In this document: positions 48,960-61,320 of the stretch, one piece after another
How the letters are laid out: each line of letters begins with the position of its first letter
Position numbering within the stretch: position 1 is the first letter of the stretch
Assembly: GCA_946800325.1 (NCBI GenBank)
Contig: CAMPEJ010000003.1
Location: 372,001-436,000 of the forward strand
Source of the DNA: Luzula sylvatica
Taxonomy: Eukaryota; Streptophyta; Magnoliopsida; Poales; Juncaceae
Reading direction: 5' to 3'
Length of the DNA: 64,000 bases
Notes under the pieces: generated by a model
Database searches by the model: none
What the model was told of the DNA's origin: nothing
The model's input: only the letters and a program-made list of their open reading frames with translations
Translations under genes and position numbers: made by a program

Positions 48960-51437
48960 CGTAAACAAATGGTTTTGAATCGAAAAACAAACTTTCTTAG
49001 TGTTTGTATATTTTGGTGAAATGTTATGTGGTAAAAGATACGATTCAAATGATCTGAAAATACGTTATTTGAACTCCCCAGAGCATAAACAGATTGTTTT
49101 GAATCCAAAAACAAACATTCTGAGAGTTTGTAAATTTTGGTGAAATGTTATGTGGTAAAAGATACGATTCAAATGATCTCAAAATACGTTATTTGAACTC
49201 CCCAAAGCATAAACAGATTGTTTTGAATCGAAAAACAAACTTTCTTAGTGTTTGTAAATTTTGGTGAAATGTTATGTAGTAAAAGATACGATTCAAATGA
49301 TCTCAAAATACGTTATTTGAACTCCCCAAAGCATAAACAAATTGTTTTGAATCGAAAAACAAACTGTCTTAGTGTTTGTAAATTTTGGTGAAATGTTATG
49401 TGGTAAAAGATACCATTCAAATGATCTCAAAATACGTTATTTGAACTCCCAAAAGCATAAACAGATTGTTTTGAATCGAAAAACAAACTTTCTGAGAGTT
49501 TGTAAATTTTGGTGAAATGTTATGTGGTAAAAGATACGATTCGAATGATCTAAAAATATGTTATTTGAACTCCCCAAAGCATAAAAAATTGTTTTGAATC
49601 GAAAAACAAACTTTCTTAGTGTTTGTAAATTTTGGTGAAATGTTATGTGGTAAAAGATACGATTCGAATGATCTAAAACTATGTTATTTGAACTCCCCAA
49701 AGCATAAAAAATTGTTTTGAATCGAAAAACAAACTTTCTTAGTGTTTGTAAATTTTGGTGAAATGTTATGTGGTAAAAGATACGATTCGAATGATCTCAA
49801 AATACGTTATTTGAACTCCCCAAAGCATAAACAGATTGTTTTGAATCGAAAAACAAACTTTCTTAGTGTTTGTAAATTTTGGTGAAATATTATGTCGTAA
49901 AAGATACGATTCGAATGATCTCAAAATACGTTATTTGAACTCCCCAAACCATAAACAAATTGTTTTGAATCGAAAAACAAACTTTCTTAGTGTTTGTAAA
50001 TTTTGGTAAAATGTTATGTGGGAAAAGATACGATTCAAATGATCTCAAAATACGTTATTTGAACTCCCCAAAGCATAAACAGATTGTTTTGAATCGAAAA
50101 ACAAACTTTCTTAGTGTTTGTAAATTTTGGTGAAATATTATGTAGTAAAAGATACGATTCAAATGATCTCAAAATACGTTATTTGAACTCCCCAAAGCAT
50201 AAACAAATTGTTTTGAATCGAAAAACAAACTTTCTTAGTGTTTGTAAATTTTGGTGAAATGTTATGTGGTAAAAGATACGATTCAAATGATCTAAAAATA
50301 CGTTATTTGAACTCCCCAAAGCATAAACAAATTGTTTTGAATCGAAAAACAAACTGTCTTAGTGTTTGTAAATTTTGGTGAAATGTTATGTGGTAAAAGA
50401 TACGATTCAAATGATCTCAAAATACGTTATTTGAACTCCCCAAAGCATAAACAGATTGTTTTGAATCGAAAAACAAACTTTCTTAGTGTTTGTAAATTTT
50501 GGTGAAATGTTATGTAGTAAAAGATACGATTCAAATGATCTCAAAATACGTTATTTGAACTCCCCAAAGCATAAACAGATTGTTTTGAATCGAAAAACAA
50601 ACTTTCTTAGTGTTTGTAAATTTTGGTGAAATGTTATGTGGTAAAAGATTCGATTCGAATGATCTAAAAATACGTTATTTGAACTCCCCAAAGCATAAAC
50701 AAATTGTTTTAAATCGAAAAACAAACTGTCTTAGTGTTTGTAAATTTTGGTGAAATATTATGTGGTAAAAGATACGATTCGAATGATCTCAAAATACGTT
50801 ATTTGAACTCCCCAAAGCATAAACAGATTGTTTTGAATCGAAAAACAAACTTTCTTAGTGTTTGTAAATTTTGGTGAAATGTTATGTGGTAAAAGATACG
50901 ATTCAAATGATCTCAAAATACGTTATTTGAACTCCCCAAAGCATAAACAGATTGTTTTGAATCGAAAAATAAACTTTCTTAGTGTTTGTAAATTTTGGTG
51001 AAATGTTATGTGGTAAAAGATACGATTCAAATGATCTCAAAATACGTTATTTGAACTCCCCAAAGCATAAACACATTGTTTTGAATCGAAAAACAAACTT
51101 TCTTAGTGTTTGTAAATTTTGGTGAAATATTATGTCGTAAAAGATACGATTCAAATGATCTCAAAATACGTTATTTGAACTCCCCAAACCATAAACAAAT
51201 TGTTTTGAATCGAAAAACAAACTTTCTTAGTGTTTGTAAATTTTGGTAAAATGTTATGTGGTAAAAGATACGATTCAAATGATCTCAAAATACGTTATTT
51301 GAACTCCCCAAAGCATAAACAGATTGTTTTGAATCGAAAAACAAACTTTCTTAGTGTTTGTAAATTTTGGTGAAATATTATGTAGTAAAAGATACGATTC
51401 AAATGATCTCAAAATACGTTATTTGAACTCCCCAAAG
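48960..51437. repeat. 20-monomer HOR (2478 bp), copy 1
   Basis: Followed directly by a second copy at offset 2478 bp, or 20 x 124 minus two A6 1-bp deletions. Shared markers: AAATGGTTTTG near 48967 and 51445, TGTATATTTTGG near 49004 and 51482, CCCCAGAGCAT near 49077 and 51555, CTGAGAGTTTG near 49119 and 51597, AAAACTATG near 49674 and 52152, and TTTTAAATCG near 50705 and 53183. Confidence 0.88.
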
Positions 51438-53915
51438 CGTAAACAAATGGTTTTGAATCGAAAAACAAACTTTCTTAGTGTTTGTATATTTTGGTGAAAT
51501 GTTATGTGGTAAAAGATACGATTCAAATGATCTGAAAATACGTTATTTGAACTCCCCAGAGCATAAACAGATTGTTTTGAATCCAAAAACAAACATTCTG
51601 AGAGTTTGTAAATTTTGGTGAAATGTTATGTGGTAAAAGATACGATTCAAATGATCTCAAAATACGTTATTTGAACTCCCCAAAGCATAAACAGATTGTT
51701 TTGAATCGAAAAACAAACTTTCTTAGTGTTTGTAAATTTTGGTGAAATGTTATGTAGTAAAAGATACGATTCAAATGATCTCAAAATACGTTATTTGAAC
51801 TCCCCAAAGCATAAACAAATTGTTTTGAATCGAAAAACAAACTGTCTTAGTGTTTGTAAATTTTGGTGAAATGTTATGTGGTAAAAGATACCATTCAAAT
51901 GATCTCAAAATACGTTATTTGAACTCCCAAAAGCATAAACAGATTGTTTTGAATCGAAAAACAAACTTTCTGAGAGTTTGTAAATTTTGGTGAAATGTTA
52001 TGTGGTAAAAGATACGATTCGAATGATCTAAAAATATGTTATTTGAACTCCCCAAAGCATAAAAAATTGTTTTGAATCGAAAAACAAACTTTCTTAGTGT
52101 TTGTAAATTTTGGTGAAATGTTATGTGGTAAAAGATACGATTCGAATGATCTAAAACTATGTTATTTGAACTCCCCAAAGCATAAAAAATTGTTTTGAAT
52201 CGAAAAACAAACTTTCTTAGTGTTTGTAAATTTTGGTGAAATGTTATGTGGTAAAAGATACGATTCGAATGATCTCAAAATACGTTATTTGAACTCCCCA
52301 AAGCATAAACAGATTGTTTTGAATCGAAAAACAAACTTTCTTAGTGTTTGTAAATTTTGGTGAAATATTATGTCGTAAAAGATACGATTCGAATGATCTC
52401 AAAATACGTTATTTGAACTCCCCAAACCATAAACAAATTGTTTTGAATCGAAAAACAAACTTTCTTAGTGTTTGTAAATTTTGGTAAAATGTTATGTGGG
52501 AAAAGATACGATTCAAATGATCTCAAAATACGTTATTTGAACTCCCCAAAGCATAAACAGATTGTTTTGAATCGAAAAACAAACTTTCTTAGTGTTTGTA
52601 AATTTTGGTGAAATATTATGTAGTAAAAGATACGATTCAAATGATCTCAAAATACGTTATTTGAACTCCCCAAAGCATAAACAAATTGTTTTGAATCGAA
52701 AAACAAACTTTCTTAGTGTTTGTAAATTTTGGTGAAATGTTATGTGGTAAAAGATACGATTCAAATGATCTAAAAATACGTTATTTGAACTCCCCAAAGC
52801 ATAAACAAATTGTTTTGAATCGAAAAACAAACTGTCTTAGTGTTTGTAAATTTTGGTGAAATGTTATGTGGTAAAAGATACGATTCAAATGATCTCAAAA
52901 TACGTTATTTGAACTCCCCAAAGCATAAACAGATTGTTTTGAATCGAAAAACAAACTTTCTTAGTGTTTGTAAATTTTGGTGAAATGTTATGTAGTAAAA
53001 GATACGATTCAAATGATCTCAAAATACGTTATTTGAACTCCCCAAAGCATAAACAGATTGTTTTGAATCGAAAAACAAACTTTCTTAGTGTTTGTAAATT
53101 TTGGTGAAATGTTATGTGGTAAAAGATTCGATTCGAATGATCTAAAAATACGTTATTTGAACTCCCCAAAGCATAAACAAATTGTTTTAAATCGAAAAAC
53201 AAACTGTCTTAGTGTTTGTAAATTTTGGTGAAATATTATGTGGTAAAAGATACGATTCGAATGATCTCAAAATACGTTATTTGAACTCCCCAAAGCATAA
53301 ACAGATTGTTTTGAATCGAAAAACAAACTTTCTTAGTGTTTGTAAATTTTGGTGAAATGTTATGTGGTAAAAGATACGATTCAAATGATCTCAAAATACG
53401 TTATTTGAACTCCCCAAAGCATAAACAGATTGTTTTGAATCGAAAAATAAACTATCTTAGTGTTTGTAAATTTTGGTGAAATGTTATGTGGTAAAAGATA
53501 CGATTCAAATGATCTCAAAATACGTTATTTGAACTCCCCAAAGCATAAACACATTGTTTTGAATCGAAAAACAAACTTTCTTAGTGTTTGTAAATTTTGG
53601 TGAAATATTATGTCGTAAAAGATACGATTCAAATGATCTCAAAATACGTTATTTGAACTCCCCAAACCATAAACAAATTGTTTTGAATCGAAAAACAAAC
53701 TTTCTTAGTGTTTGTAAATTTTGGTAAAATGTTATGTGGTAAAAGATACGATTCAAATGATCTCAAAATACGTTATTTGAACTCCCCAAAGCATAAACAG
53801 ATTGTTTTGAATCGAAAAACAAACTTTCTTAGTGTTTGTAAATTTTGGTGAAATATTATGTAGTAAAAGATACGATTCAAATGATCTCAAAATACGTTAT
53901 TTGAACTCCCCAAAG
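51438..53915. repeat. 20-monomer HOR (2478 bp), copy 2
   Basis: Near-identical second copy. One private change is AAACTATCTT near 53449. A third copy does not follow: the next unit has ATTGTTTTG rather than ATGGTTTTG, and the array switches to a 10-monomer period. Confidence 0.88.
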
Positions 53916-53938
53916 CGTAAACAAATTGTTTTGAATCG
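52700..53938. repeat. 10-monomer repeat (1240 bp), copy 1
   Basis: The second half of the 20-monomer HOR is itself repeated at offset 1240 bp. TTTTAAATCG occurs near 53183 and 54423, AAAAATAAAC near 53445 and 54685, and the CACATTG with ATTATGTCGT units follow in both. This overlaps the 20-monomer copy because the amplifications are nested. Confidence 0.8.
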
Positions 53939-56900
53939 AAAAACAAACTTTCTTAGTGTTTGTAAATTTTGGTGAAATGTTATGTGGTAAAAGATACGAT
54001 TCAAATGATCTAAAAATACGTTATTTGAACTCCCCAAAGCATAAACAAATTGTTTTGAATCGAAAAACAAACTGTCTTAGTGTTTGTAAATTTTGGTGAA
54101 ATGTTATGTGGTAAAAGATACGATTCAAATGATCTCAAAATACGTTATTTGAACTCCCCAAAGCATAAACAGATTGTTTTGAATCGAAAAACAAACTTTC
54201 TTAGTGTTTGTAAATTTTGGTGAAATGTTATGTAGTAAAAGATACGATTCAAATGATCTCAAAATACGTTATTTGAACTCCCCAAAGCATAAACAGATTG
54301 TTTTGAATCGAAAAACAAACTTTCTTAGTGTTTGTAAATTTTGGTGAAATGTTATGTGGTAAAAGATTCGATTCGAATGATCTAAAAATACGTTATTTGA
54401 ACTCCCCAAAGCATAAACAAATTGTTTTAAATCGAAAAACAAACTGTCTTAGTGTTTGTAAATTTTGGTGAAATATTATGTGGTAAAAGATACGATTCGA
54501 ATGATCTCAAAATACGTTATTTGAACTCCCCAAAGCATAAACAGATTGTTTTGAATCGAAAAACAAACTTTCTTAGTGTTTGTAAATTTTGGTGAAATGT
54601 TATGTGGTAAAAGATACGATTCAAATGATCTCAAAATACGTTATTTGAACTCCCCAAAGCATAAACAGATTGTTTTGAATCGAAAAATAAACTTTCTTAG
54701 TGTTTGTAAATTTTGGTGAAATGTTATGTGGTAAAAGATACGATTCAAATGATCTCAAAATACGTTATTTGAACTCCCCAAAGCATAAACACATTGTTTT
54801 GAATCGAAAAACAAACTTTCTTAGTGTTTGTAAATTTTGGTGAAATATTATGTCGTAAAAGATACGATTCAAATGATCTCAAAATACGTTATTTGAACTC
54901 CCCAAACCATAAACAAATTGTTTTGAATCGAAAAACAAACTTTCTTAGTGTTTGTAAATTTTGGTAAAATGTTATGTGGTAAAAGATACGATTCAAATGA
55001 TCTCAAAATACGTTATTTGAACTCCCCAAAGCATAAACAGATTGTTTTGAATCGAAAAACAAACTTTCTTAGTGTTTGTAAATTTTGGTGAAATATTATG
55101 TAGTAAAAGATACGATTCAAATGATCTCAAAATACGTTATTTGAACTCCCCAAAGCGTAAACAAATTGTTTTGAATCGAAAAACAAACTTTCTTAGTGTT
55201 TGTAAATTTTGGTGAAATGTTATGTGGTAAAAGATACGATTCAAATGATCTAAAAATACGTTATTTGAACTCCCCAAAGCATAAACAAATTGTTTTGAAT
55301 CGAAAAACAAACTGTCTTAGTGTTTGTAAATTTTGGTGAAATGTTATGTGGTAAAAGATACGATTCAAATGATCTCAAAATACGTTATTTGAACTCCCCA
55401 AAGCATAAACAGATTGTTTTGAATCGAAAAACAAACTTTCTTAGTGTTTGTAAATTTTGGTGAAATGTTATGTAGTAAAAGATACGATTCAAATGATCTC
55501 AAAATACGTTATTTGAACTCCCCAAAGCATAAACAGATTGTTTTGAATCGAAAAACAAACTTTCTTAGTGTTTGTAAATTTTGGTGAAATGTTATGTGGT
55601 AAAAGATTCGATTCGAATGATCTAAAAATACGTTATTTGAACTCCCCAAAGCATAAACAAATTGTTTTGAATCGAAAAACAAACTGTCTTAGTGTTTGTA
55701 AATTTTGGTGAAATGTTATGTGGTAAAAGATACGATTCCAATGATCTCAAAATACGTTATTTGAACTCCCCAAAGCATAAACAGATTGTTTGAATCGAAA
55801 AACAAACTTTCTTAGTGTTTGTAAATTTTGGTGAAATGTTATGTGGTAAAAGATACGATTCAAATGATCTCAAAATACGTTATTTGAACTCCCCAAAGCA
55901 TAAACAGATTGTTTTGAATCGAAAAACAAACTTTCTTAGTGTTTGTAAATTTTGGTGAAATGTTATGTAGTAAAAGATACGATTCAAATGATCACAAAAT
56001 ACGTTATTTGAACTCCCCAAAGCATAAACAGATTGTTTTGAATCGAAAAACAAACTTTCTTAGTGTTTGTAAATTTTGGTGAAATGTTATGTGGTAAAAG
56101 ATACGATTCGAATGATCTAAAAATATGTTATTTGAACTCCCCAAAGCATAAAAAATTGTTTTGAATCGAAAAACAAACTTTCTTAGTGTTTGTAAATTTT
56201 GGTGAAATGTTATGTGGTAAAAGATACGATTCGAATGATCTAAAAATATGTTATTTGAACTCCCCAAAGCATAAACGAATTGTTTTGAATCGAAAAACAA
56301 ACTTTCTTAGTGTTTGTAAATTTTGGTGAAATGTTATGTGGTAAAAGATACAATTCAAATGATCTCAAAATACGTTATTTGAACTCCCCAAAGCATAAAC
56401 AGATTGTTTTGAATCGAAAAACAAACTTTCTTAGTGTTTGTAAATTTTGGTGAAATGTTATGTAGTAAAAGAAACGATTCCAATGATTTCAAAATACGTT
56501 ATTTGAACTCCACAAAGCATAAACAGATTGTTTTGAATCGAAAAACAAACTTTCTTAGTGTTTGTAAATTTTGGTGAAATGTTATGTAGTAAAAGATACG
56601 ATTCAAATGATCTCAAAATACGTTATTCGAACTCCCCAAAGCATAAACAGATTGTTTTGAATCGAAAAACAAACTTTCTTTGTGTTTGTAAATTTTGGTG
56701 AAATGTTATGTAGTAAAAGAAACGATTCCAATGATCTCAAAATACGTTATTTGAACTCCCCAAAGCATAAACAAATTGTTTTGAATCGAAAAACAAACTT
56801 TCTTAGTGTTTGTAAATTTTGGTGAAATGTTATGTGGTAAAAGATACGATTCGAATGATCTAAAAATATGTTATTTGAACTCCCCAAAGCATAAACAAAT

Positions 56901-57230
56901 TGTTTTGAATCAAAAAACAAACTTTCTTAGTGTTTCTAAATTTTGGTGAAATGTTATGTGGTAAAAGATACGATTCAAATGATCTCAAAATACGTTATTT
57001 GAACTCCCCAAAGCATAAACAGATTGATTTGAATCGAAAAACAAACTTTCTTAGTGTTTGTAAATTTTGGTGAAAAGTTATGTAGTAAAAGATACGATTC
57101 AAATGATCTCAAAATACGTTATTTGAACTCCCCAAAGCGTAAACAAATTGTTTTGAATCGAAAAACAAACTTTCTTAGTGTTTGTAAATTTTGGTGAAAT
57201 GTTATGTGGTAAAAGATACGATTCAAATGA
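53350..57230. repeat. 33-monomer repeat (period 4090 bp), copy 1
   Basis: Matches 57440-61320 at offset 4090 bp, or 33 x 124 minus two 1-bp deletions. Shared markers include GATTGTTTGAATCG near 55787 and 59877, GATCACAAAA near 55991 and 60081, the A6 unit near 56150 and 60240, GATTTCAAAA near 56485 and 60575, and GTGTTTCTAA near 56932 and 61022. Minus-strand frames at 56004-56300 and 60094-60390 are equivalents within the two copies. Confidence 0.84.
53939..55660. repeat. 10-monomer repeat, copy 2 with partial copy 3
   Basis: The 1240-bp period continues until about 55.66 kb, where the equivalent of the TTTTAAATCG unit reads TTTTGAATCG. The order then changes to the GATTGTTTGAATCG unit near 55787 and the A6 cluster. 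Confidence 0.78.
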
Positions 57231-57439
57231 TCTCAAAATACGTTATTTGAACTCCCCAAAGCATAAACACATTGTTTTGAATCGAAAAACAAACTTTCTT
57301 AGTGTTTGTAAATTTTGGTGAAATATTATGTCGTAAAAGATACGATTCAAATGATCTCAAAATACGTTATTTGAACTCCCCAAACCATAAACAAATTGTT
57401 TTGAATCGAAAAACAAACTTTCTTAGTGTTTGTAAATTT
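57231..57439. repeat. Junction between the two 33-monomer copies
   Basis: Here a three-unit group (CACATTG, ATTATGTCGT with AACCAT, GTAAAATG) appears at about 57.26 kb and again 372 bp later at about 57.63 kb, that is 3 x 124. The exchange point joining the copies probably lies in this group, since copy 1 leaves its expected order (GATCAAAAAAT) at 57.23 kb. Confidence 0.68.
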
Positions 57440-60400
57440 TGGTAAAATGTTATGTGGTAAAAGATACGATTCAAATGATCTCAAAATACGTTATTTGAAC
57501 TCCCCAAAGCATAAACAGATTGTTTTGAATCGAAAAATAAACTTTCTTAGTGTTTGTAAATTTTGGTGAAATGTTATGTGGTAAAAGATACGATTCAAAT
57601 GATCTCAAAATACGTTATTTGAACTCCCCAAAGCATAAACACATTGTTTTGAATCGAAAAACAAACTTTCTTAGTGTTTGTAAATTTTGGTGAAATATTA
57701 TGTCGTAAAAGATACGATTCAAATGATCTCAAAATACGTTATTTGAACTCCCCAAACCATAAACAAATTGTTTTGAATCGAAAAACAAACTTTCTTAGTG
57801 TTTGTAAATTTTGGTAAAATGTTATGTGGTAAAAGATACGATTCAAATGATCTCAAAATACGTTATTTGAACTCCCCAAAGCATAAACAGATTGTTTTGA
57901 ATCGAAAAACAAACTTTCTTAGTGTTTGTAAATTTTGGTGAAATATTATGTAGTAAAAGATACGATTCAAATGATCTCAAAATACGTTATTTGAACTCCC
58001 CAAAGCGTAAACAAATTGTTTTGAATCGAAAAACAAACTTTCTTAGTGTTTGTAAATTTTGGTGAAATGTTATGTGGTAAAAGATACGATTCAAATGATC
58101 TAAAAATACGTTATTTGAACTCCCCAAAGCATAAACAAATTGTTTTGAATCGAAAAACAAACTGTCTTAGTGTTTGTAAATTTTGGTGAAATGTTATGTG
58201 GTAAAAGATACGATTCAAATGATCTCAAAATACGTTATTTGAACTCCCCAAAGCATAAACAGATTGTTTTGAATCGAAAAACAAACTTTCTTAGTGTTTG
58301 TAAATTTTGGTGAAATGTTATGTAGTAAAAGATACGATTCAAATGATCTCAAAATACGTTATTTGAACTCCCCAAAGCATAAACAGATTGTTTTGAATCG
58401 AAAAACAAACTTTCTTAGTGTTTGTAAATTTTGGTGAAATGTTATGTGGTAAAAGATTCGATTCGAATGATCTAAAAATACGTTATTTGAACTCCCCAAA
58501 GCATAAACAAATTGTTTTAAATCGAAAAACAAACTGTCTTAGTGTTTGTAAATTTTGGTGAAATATTATGTGGTAAAAGATACGATTCGAATGATCTCAA
58601 AATACGTTATTTGAACTCCCCAAAGCATAAACAGATTGTTTTGAATCGAAAAACAAACTTTCTTAGTGTTTGTAAATTTTGGTGAAATGTTATGTGGTAA
58701 AAGATACGATTCAAATGATCTCAAAATACGTTATTTGAACTCCCCAAAGCATAAACAGATTGTTTTGAATCGAAAAATAAACTTTCTTAGTGTTTGTAAA
58801 TTTTGGTGAAATGTTATGTGGTAAAAGATACGATTCAAATGATCTCAAAATACGTTATTTGAACTCCCCAAAGCATAAACACATTGTTTTGAATCGAAAA
58901 ACAAACTTTCTTAGTGTTTGTAAATTTTGGTGAAATATTATGTCGTAAAAGATACGATTCAAATGATCTCAAAATACGTTATTTGAACTCCCCAAACCAT
59001 AAACAAATTGTTTTGAATCGAAAAACAAACTTTCTTAGTGTTTGTAAATTTTGGTAAAATGTTATGTGGTAAAAGATACGATTCAAATGATCTCAAAATA
59101 CGTTATTTGAACTCCCCAAAGCATAAACAGATTGTTTTGAATCGAAAAACAAACTTTCTTAGTGTTTGTAAATTTTGGTGAAATATTATGTAGTAAAAGA
59201 TACGATTCAAATGATCTCAAAATACGTTATTTGAACTCCCCAAAGCGTAAACAAATTGTTTTGAATCGAAAAACAAACTTTCTTAGTGTTTGTAAATTTT
59301 GGTGAAATGTTATGTGGTAAAAGATACGATTCAAATGATCTAAAAATACGTTATTTGAACTCCCCAAAGCATAAACAAATTGTTTTGAATCGAAAAACAA
59401 ACTGTCTTAGTGTTTGTAAATTTTGGTGAAATGTTATGTGGTAAAAGATACGATTCAAATGATCTCAAAATACGTTATTTGAACTCCCCAAAGCATAAAC
59501 AGATTGTTTTGAATCGAAAAACAAACTTTCTTAGTGTTTGTAAATTTTGGTGAAATGTTATGTAGTAAAAGATACGATTCAAATGATCTCAAAATACGTT
59601 ATTTGAACTCCCCAAAGCATAAACAGATTGTTTTGAATCGAAAAACAAACTTTCTTAGTGTTTGTAAATTTTGGTGAAATGTTATGTGGTAAAAGATTCG
59701 ATTCGAATGATCTAAAAATACGTTATTTGAACTCCCCAAAGCATAAACAAATTGTTTTGAATCGAAAAACAAACTGTCTTAGTGTTTGTAAATTTTGGTG
59801 AAATGTTATGTGGTAAAAGATACGATTCCAATGATCTCAAAATACGTTATTTGAACTCCCCAAAGCATAAACAGATTGTTTGAATCGAAAAACAAACTTT
59901 CTTAGTGTTTGTAAATTTTGGTGAAATGTTATGTGGTAAAAGATACGATTCAAATGATCTCAAAATACGTTATTTGAACTCCCCAAAGCATAAACAGATT
60001 GTTTTGAATCGAAAAACAAACTTTCTTAGTGTTTGTAAATTTTGGTGAAATGTTATGTAGTAAAAGATACGATTCAAATGATCACAAAATACGTTATTTG
60101 AACTCCCCAAAGCATAAACAGATTGTTTTGAATCGAAAAACAAACTTTCTTAGTGTTTGTAAATTTTGGTGAAATGTTATGTGGTAAAAGATACGATTCG
60201 AATGATCTAAAAATATGTTATTTGAACTCCCCAAAGCATAAAAAATTGTTTTGAATCGAAAAACAAACTTTCTTAGTGTTTGTAAATTTTGGTGAAATGT
60301 TATGTGGTAAAAGATACGATTCGAATGATCTAAAAATATGTTATTTGAACTCCCCAAAGCATAAACGAATTGTTTTGAATCGAAAAACAAACTTTCTTAG

Positions 60401-61320
60401 TGTTTGTAAATTTTGGTGAAATGTTATGTGGTAAAAGATACAATTCAAATGATCTCAAAATACGTTATTTGAACTCCCCAAAGCATAAACAGATTGTTTT
60501 GAATCGAAAAACAAACTTTCTTAGTGTTTGTAAATTTTGGTGAAATGTTATGTAGTAAAAGAAACGATTCCAATGATTTCAAAATACGTTATTTGAACTC
60601 CACAAAGCATAAACAGATTGTTTTGAATCGAAAAACAAACTTTCTTAGTGTTTGTAAATTTTGGTGAAATGTTATGTAGTAAAAGATACGATTCAAATGA
60701 TCTCAAAATACGTTATTCGAACTCCCCAAAGCATAAACAGATTGTTTTGAATCGAAAAACAAACTTTCTTTGTGTTTGTAAATTTTGGTGAAATGTTATG
60801 TAGTAAAAGAAACGATTCCAATGATCTCAAAATACGTTATTTGAACTCCCCAAAGCATAAACAAATTGTTTTGAATCGAAAAACAAACTTTCTTAGTGTT
60901 TGTAAATTTTGGTGAAATGTTATGTGGTAAAAGATACGATTCGAATGATCTAAAAATATGTTATTTGAACTCCCCAAAGCATAAACAAATTGTTTTGAAT
61001 CAAAAAACAAACTTTCTTAGTGTTTCTAAATTTTGGTGAAATGTTATGTGGTAAAAGATACGATTCAAATGATCTCAAAATACGTTATTTGAACTCCCCA
61101 AAGCATAAACAGATTGATTTGAATCGAAAAACAAACTTTCTTAGTGTTTGTAAATTTTGGTGAAAAGTTATGTAGTAAAAGATACGATTCAAATGATCTC
61201 AAAATACGTTATTTGAACTCCCCAAAGCGTAAACAAATTGTTTTGAATCGAAAAACAAACTTTCTTAGTGTTTGTAAATTTTGGTGAAATGTTATGTGGT
61301 AAAAGATACGATTCAAATGA
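57440..61320. repeat. 33-monomer repeat (period 4090 bp), copy 2
   Basis: Second copy of 53350-57230. After its end the array continues with the GATCAAAAAAT and AAGTTATGTAGT units that normally follow this module elsewhere (for example near 48.8 kb). The original order is therefore kept here and interrupted in copy 1. Confidence 0.84.
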
